Positions 41,493 through 45,066 of a DNA stretch of 45,066 nucleotides are shown here, piece after piece. The notes beneath the pieces are model-generated. The model had not been told where the DNA came from. It was given only the letters and a program-made list of their open reading frames with translations, and did not search any database. Numbering within the stretch: the first letter of the stretch is position 1; each line of letters starts with the position of its first letter. Source of the DNA: Pseudomonadota bacterium (GTDB lineage Bacteria; Pseudomonadota; Alphaproteobacteria; Reyranellales; Reyranellaceae); the NCBI GenBank assembly GCA_018242505.1, contig JAFEBU010000084.1, positions 1 to 45,066 of the forward strand, given 5' to 3'. The position numbers were made by a program, and so were the translations under genes.

Positions 41493-41918
41493 ATGTCGAT
41501 CACGTTGCCGCAGAATTACCGGCCGACCGACCGCGAACCTTTCATGAATGCGATGCAGCAGGAATATTTCCGGCAGAAGCTGCTGAAGTGGAAGGCCGAG
41601 CTGATCGAGGAGTCCAACCAGACGTTGCAGAATATGCAGGAGGAAAGTCTCGCCCAGCCCGATCTCGCCGATCGCGCCACCGCGGAGACGGATCGCTCGC
41701 TCGAACTCAGGACCCGCGATCGCTTCCGCAAGCTCATCTCCAAGATCGAATCGGCGTTGAAGTCGATCGATGACGGCACCTACGGCTACTGCGAGGAGAC
41801 CGGCGAGCCGATCTCGCTGAAGCGGCTCGAAGCCCGGCCGATCGCCACGTTGTCGGTCGAGGCGCAGGAACGACACGAACGCCTCGAGCGCACACGCCGC
41901 GACGAAGGCGCGGACTGA
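41493..41918 (+). CDS. dksA: RNA polymerase-binding transcription factor DksA
   Basis: Secondary-channel regulator that works with ppGpp, 141 residues. A coiled coil (about 25-95) carries the tip motif D57, D60, A62 (PDLADRA). The globular part has YGYCEETGEPISLKRLEARP. Only one cysteine (C100) remains where E. coli DksA has a four-cysteine zinc finger, the usual alphaproteobacterial form. The ATG at 41493 has GGAG 9 bases upstream; a GTG at 41463 in frame would add ten residues without family support. A strong bidirectional terminator follows. Confidence 0.95.
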   Translation: MSITLPQNYRPTDREPFMNAMQQEYFRQKLLKWKAELIEESNQTLQNMQEESLAQPDLADRATAETDRSLELRTRDRFRKLISKIESALKSIDDGTYGYCEETGEPISLKRLEARPIATLSVEAQERHERLERTRRDEGAD

Positions 41919-41926
41919 AAAACGAA

Positions 41927-41952
41927 GGGCCTGCGAAGTGCAGGCCCTTTTT
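41927..41952. terminator. Bidirectional intrinsic terminator between dksA and the D-aminoacylase gene
   Basis: GGGCCTGC (41927-41934), loop gaagt, GCAGGCCC (41940-41947) gives a perfect 8-bp stem, followed by TTTTT on the plus strand. An A run at 41918-41922 upstream serves as the T run for the minus strand. It sits between two convergent genes. Confidence 0.88.
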
Positions 41953-41972
41953 CTTTGCCGTTGCCGACTCGG

Positions 41973-43439
41973 CTATGCCGAGGCCTTCGCTTCCGCCTGC
42001 AGGTCCTGGCGCTTCAGCGCGCGGCCCGACCGGCCGCCGCCAGGCTTGCCGTCGCGCCACACGATCGCACCGTTGCAGAGCACCGTGTCGATGCCTTTGG
42101 CCGGCGAGATCGGCTTGTCGAAGGTGGCGGTGTCGATCACCGTCGCCGGATCGAAGATGCAAAGATCGGCATAGAAGCCGGGTTTCACCTCGCCGCGCTT
42201 GGCGAGGTGGAAGCGCTGCGCCGAATAAGAGGTCATGCGGCGCACCGCATCCTCGAGCGGGAACAGCTTCAGGTCGCGCGAATAGTGGCCCAGCACGCGC
42301 GGGAAGGTGCCCCACAGGCGCGGATGGGGATGGGTGTCGAAGGGAATGCCGTCGGACCCGATCATGGCGCCGGGATGCGCCATCGCCGCCTGCACGTCCT
42401 TCTCGTCCATCATGAAGTAGATCGCTCCGGCCGGCTGCAGGCGGTCGGCGGCGTCGTAGATCGAGCAGCCCATCTCCTTGGCGATGTCCTTGAGGTCGCG
42501 GCCGCTCACGTCGGCCACGGTGTCTGACCACGTGATCAGCACCTTGTCGGCGCGGTCGAGCATCTCCTTGCGCAGGATCGTCGAGCCCGCGACGTAGGGA
42601 TAGACGTCGAAGGCGATCTGCTGCTGCTTCATCGCCTCGGTGAACTTGGGCAGCGTCTCCTTCATGCGACCGAAGTTGGGACGGCCCGAGCATTTGTGGT
42701 GCGAGACGATCACTTCAGCGCCCGCACGGCGGCCGATCTCGAAGGTCTCGTCCATCGACTTCAGGATGTGGTCGCCCTCGTCGCGCATGTGGGCGGTGTA
42801 GACGCCGCCCCACTTGCCGAGCGGCTTGGCGATCTCGGCCACTTCGTCGGTCGAGGCGGCCATCGCCGGCGGATAGAAGAGGCCGCTCGACAGGCCGATC
42901 GCGCCCTGTTCCAGGCTCTGGTCGAGCAGGTCGCGCATCACGCCGATCTCGGACGCGCTCGCCTGCCGCGCAAGGTCGTCGCCCATGGCGTTCATGCGCA
43001 GCGTCGAATGGCCGATCAGGAAGGCGCCGTTGATGGCGGGTTTCGCCGCCTCGACCTTGGTCGCGAACTCGCCGAAGGTCTTGGCGATATTGGCCTGCTT
43101 CTTCACGATCAGCGTCAGGAAATGGCCGATGTCGGACCGCGTGAACGGCGCGGCCGAAGCGCCGCAATTGCCGCACACGACCGTGGTCACGCCCTGGCTC
43201 GCCTTCATCGCCATGGTCGGGTTGTCGATCAGGGCGGTGTCGTCGTGGGTGTGCACGTCGATGAAGCCCGGCGCCACGACCTTGCCCCTGGCGTCGATCT
43301 CGTTGTCGCCCTTGAGCGTGCCCGGCGTTTCGACCGCGGCGATCCGATCGCCCTTGAGCGCGACGTCGGCGGCAAAGAGTTTCCTGCCCGTGCCGTCGGC
43401 CACCTGGCCGTTGCGGATCACGGTGTCGTACTTGGCCAT
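41973..43439 (-). CDS. N-acyl-D-amino-acid deacylase (D-aminoacylase) family amidohydrolase
   Basis: Zinc amidohydrolase of 488 residues, releasing D-amino acids from N-acyl forms, or a related deacylase. H63 and H65 with D66 and D67 (DVHTHDD) lie at the end of strand 1. C92 (CGNCG) is the cysteine ligand typical of D-aminoacylases, HHK sits in VIVSHHKCSG, and D in IGSDGIPFDTHPHPR completes the site. The C-terminal LAKRGEVKPGFYADLCIFDP closes the composite barrel. It follows the M81 gene by 5 bases on the same strand, so the two form an operon for modified or D-peptide use. The ATG at 43439 is used. Confidence 0.93.
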   Translation of the reverse strand: MAKYDTVIRNGQVADGTGRKLFAADVALKGDRIAAVETPGTLKGDNEIDARGKVVAPGFIDVHTHDDTALIDNPTMAMKASQGVTTVVCGNCGASAAPFTRSDIGHFLTLIVKKQANIAKTFGEFATKVEAAKPAINGAFLIGHSTLRMNAMGDDLARQASASEIGVMRDLLDQSLEQGAIGLSSGLFYPPAMAASTDEVAEIAKPLGKWGGVYTAHMRDEGDHILKSMDETFEIGRRAGAEVIVSHHKCSGRPNFGRMKETLPKFTEAMKQQQIAFDVYPYVAGSTILRKEMLDRADKVLITWSDTVADVSGRDLKDIAKEMGCSIYDAADRLQPAGAIYFMMDEKDVQAAMAHPGAMIGSDGIPFDTHPHPRLWGTFPRVLGHYSRDLKLFPLEDAVRRMTSYSAQRFHLAKRGEVKPGFYADLCIFDPATVIDTATFDKPISPAKGIDTVLCNGAIVWRDGKPGGGRSGRALKRQDLQAEAKASA

Positions 43440-43444
43440 GAAAG

Positions 43445-44956
43445 CTACTCCTGGGTTGAGTTACGGCCGAGCCGCATGTCGAGGTCGAACGGATAGAGCG
43501 GCCGCTTGACCCTGGTGTACTTGAAGAGCTTCAGGTCCGAGGCGGTGCAGCCGTCGCCGTCGCACATCACGATGTGCTTGGCGATAGGCTCGAAGCCGGC
43601 GCGGAAATGCTGGCGCGACTTGATCAGCACGTATTTCTTGGCGCGCGGATCGATGCCGCAATGGGTGAAGACGCCGAGATCGAAGGGCTCGGCGCGCTTC
43701 TCCGAGACCACGATCTGCATCTTGCCGGTATCGAGCACGGCGGTACGACCCATGCGGATGGTGGTGCCGGTCGCCATCGGGCCGGTCACCACGAACTGGC
43801 CGTCGGTGATGGCCTTCACCTTGCCGGTGATCTTGAGCGGCTTGCCCTTGAGGCCCATCGCCGGCATGTCGACCTTGCCGCCGAGCTCGAGGGTCACCTC
43901 GTTGCCGACGCCGGCCTTGATCATCTGCTGGACGCAGGCGGGATCGCAGATCGGGCCGGCGCAGGCATTGTCGAGGTCCTGCTTGATGGCTTCCTCGATC
44001 ACGCTCATCACGTCCTGCGTGCCGCCCGATGCGGTGTTGTCGCCATGGTCGGCCATGACCACCGGCCCCTCGGTGTAGGACTTGGCGCGCGCAACCTGCA
44101 CCGACAGCGGCTCGGGATGGAACAGGAAGCCCTCGCGCTTCTCCCATGCCGTGTCGAGGATCCGGTTCAGGAGGATCTCGCCCTCGGCGGTGCGCTTGTC
44201 GCACACGATGACGGAGGAGAGGGCGAGGTGCGGGATGTCGGCCTGCGGGAAGCCGCCGAACACCGATGCGTTCAGCACCTGGCCGCTGTCCTCGGCCTGG
44301 TTGGCCATGCCCATCAGAGTCTTCATCGGCTCGCGCGACGGCGTGTGGACCAGCGAGCTGCTCATGATCGGGCGGTTGCCCCAGATCATCTTCGGCTCGA
44401 CTTCACCGGCCAGCGCACGCACCAGGGTCCGCCCGGCGCGCCGGGCGGTGTCGGCCATGTCGATATGCGGGTAGGTGCGGTAGCCGGTGATGATGGTGGC
44501 GCCCTTGATCATGGCGTCGGTCATCTGGGTATGGAAATCGAGTGCGACGGCGATCGGCACGTCGGGCGCAACCTTGCGGATGCGGTTCAGCAACTCACCT
44601 TCGCCGTCGTCATAGTGCTCCGCCACCATGGCGCCATGCAGGGCCAGCAGGACCGCATCGCACCCCTTCTTGACCTCGTCGACGATGGCCGTCGTCATCT
44701 GTTCGTAGGCCGCCTTGGTCACCAGGCCCGAGGGATTGGCCGACGCGGCCATCGGGACGGTGAACTCCGCTCCGGCCTTGCGCGCCACCTCGATGAAGCC
44801 GCCGAGGGAGGTATTGGTGCCCTCGGCCTCCCCGATCGCCGCCGGTCCGCTGAGGGCGCCGGTTCGGGCGAAGGATTCGATGGGAGTGGGCAGGGGTGAG
44901 AACGTATTGGTTTCGTGCATCATCATTGCGACTACAAATTTCTTGTTCTTTCCCAA
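43445..44956 (-). CDS. M81 family metallopeptidase (MlrC-like)
   Basis: Zinc peptidase family named after the microcystin-degrading MlrC, 503 residues. N-terminal DUF1485 part: MMMHETNTFSPLPTP with H14, ALHGAMVAEHYDDGEGELL, and DFHTQMTD. DHGDNTASGGTQDVM opens the C-terminal part, ending in VLIKSRQHFRAGFEPIA. The start is a TTG at 44956, strongly supported by GGAGGG 4 bases upstream; the nearest ATG (MMMHETN) would remove conserved residues. Paired with the D-aminoacylase. A TGTATACA palindrome upstream suggests GntR-type control. Confidence 0.92.
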   Translation of the reverse strand: MGKNKKFVVAMMMHETNTFSPLPTPIESFARTGALSGPAAIGEAEGTNTSLGGFIEVARKAGAEFTVPMAASANPSGLVTKAAYEQMTTAIVDEVKKGCDAVLLALHGAMVAEHYDDGEGELLNRIRKVAPDVPIAVALDFHTQMTDAMIKGATIITGYRTYPHIDMADTARRAGRTLVRALAGEVEPKMIWGNRPIMSSSLVHTPSREPMKTLMGMANQAEDSGQVLNASVFGGFPQADIPHLALSSVIVCDKRTAEGEILLNRILDTAWEKREGFLFHPEPLSVQVARAKSYTEGPVVMADHGDNTASGGTQDVMSVIEEAIKQDLDNACAGPICDPACVQQMIKAGVGNEVTLELGGKVDMPAMGLKGKPLKITGKVKAITDGQFVVTGPMATGTTIRMGRTAVLDTGKMQIVVSEKRAEPFDLGVFTHCGIDPRAKKYVLIKSRQHFRAGFEPIAKHIVMCDGDGCTASDLKLFKYTRVKRPLYPFDLDMRLGRNSTQE

Positions 44957-44983
44957 AGCACCCTCCTGAGGCCACTAACCGCC

Positions 44984-44991
44984 TGTATACA
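44984..44991. promoter_or_regulatory. TGTATACA palindrome upstream of the M81/D-aminoacylase operon
   Basis: A perfect 8-base palindrome 28 bases before the TTG start. GntR-family (FadR/VanR-type) repressors commonly bind such sites. It may also contain the -10 hexamer (TATACA on the minus strand). The 75 bases to the window edge are AT-rich, as expected of a promoter. No GntR gene is in view. Confidence 0.45.
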
Positions 44992-45066
44992 CTAATGAAA
45001 ATCCTTTCAGGCGCAGATGAAGCAGCTTTGCAGTCTATGCATCTCTGCTTTTCGAAAAAATTGTGC

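Noticed and set aside
1..45066. Search for tRNA, rRNA, CRISPR arrays, insertion sequences and prophage genes
   Set aside because: No cloverleaf-like tract, regularly spaced repeats, transposase or phage structural motif was seen by eye; a covariance-model scan would be decisive for small RNAs.

Overview
This 45-kb window is a dense, high-GC piece of chromosome. Gene content points to an alphaproteobacterium: an AapJ/BztA-type amino-acid binding protein, an EipB-type DUF1849 protein, a DksA with a single cysteine, and a yajC-secD-secF operon followed by a Mth938-like gene. A Rhodospirillales- or Reyranella-like host fits, but that is inference from gene content. I see no rRNA, tRNA, CRISPR array, prophage or insertion sequence. 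Genes are packed in short operons with many 1-4 bp overlaps.

Layout. 1-4.8 kb: amino-acid ABC binding protein (cut by the window edge), an M23 endopeptidase, an acyl-CoA synthetase-like protein without an ATP-grasp domain, and a pirin. 4.8-5.1 kb: a decayed N-terminal stub of a family-5 solute-binding protein with two micro-duplications. 5.1-10.4 kb: a catabolic cluster. A diiron PaaA-like protein, a 2Fe-2S/flavin reductase, an SDR, an orphan protein and an alpha/beta hydrolase lie on the minus strand. They diverge from a MarR regulator plus hotdog thioesterase across a palindromic operator. 10.4-15.7 kb: a PNPOx-like protein, a DUF815 ATPase, and the Sec accessory operon yajC-secD-secF-Mth938. 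15.9-19.0 kb: M20 amidohydrolase, a CxxC-rich DUF6671-like protein and a TauD-like dioxygenase. 19.0-24.0 kb: pyrE, then a peptide-type ABC transporter (binding protein, GNAT, DppB, DppC) with no ATPase subunits in view. 24.2-28.2 kb: DUF1345 membrane protein, a DHA2 efflux pump, and a gamma-glutamyltransferase-like enzyme.

28.3-32.7 kb: a five-gene unit of ECF sigma factor, membrane anti-sigma factor, Spy/CpxP-like periplasmic protein, and two Tat-type exported proteins (DUF1800 and DUF1501). 32.7-39.3 kb: GPH-type transporter, photolyase, EipB-like and L,D-transpeptidase envelope proteins, PdeM-like phosphoesterase, a hydratase of the MhpD/FAH type, a MobA-like transferase and a DUF3553 protein. 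39.4-41.3 kb: a compact bufferin-type RiPP operon, made of a DUF2282 precursor with signal peptide, a DUF692 MNIO enzyme and a DUF2063 partner. 41.5-45.0 kb: dksA, a bidirectional terminator, then an N-acyl-D-amino-acid deacylase and an M81 peptidase behind a GntR-like palindrome.

The units most worth following are the bufferin operon, the ECF/DUF1800/DUF1501 unit and the stand-alone PaaA-like oxygenase cluster. Several promoters share one architecture: TTGCRN, 16 bases, then a TATAGT-like box with a GC-rich discriminator. In at least one case (mobA) this places the likely transcription start almost on the start codon.
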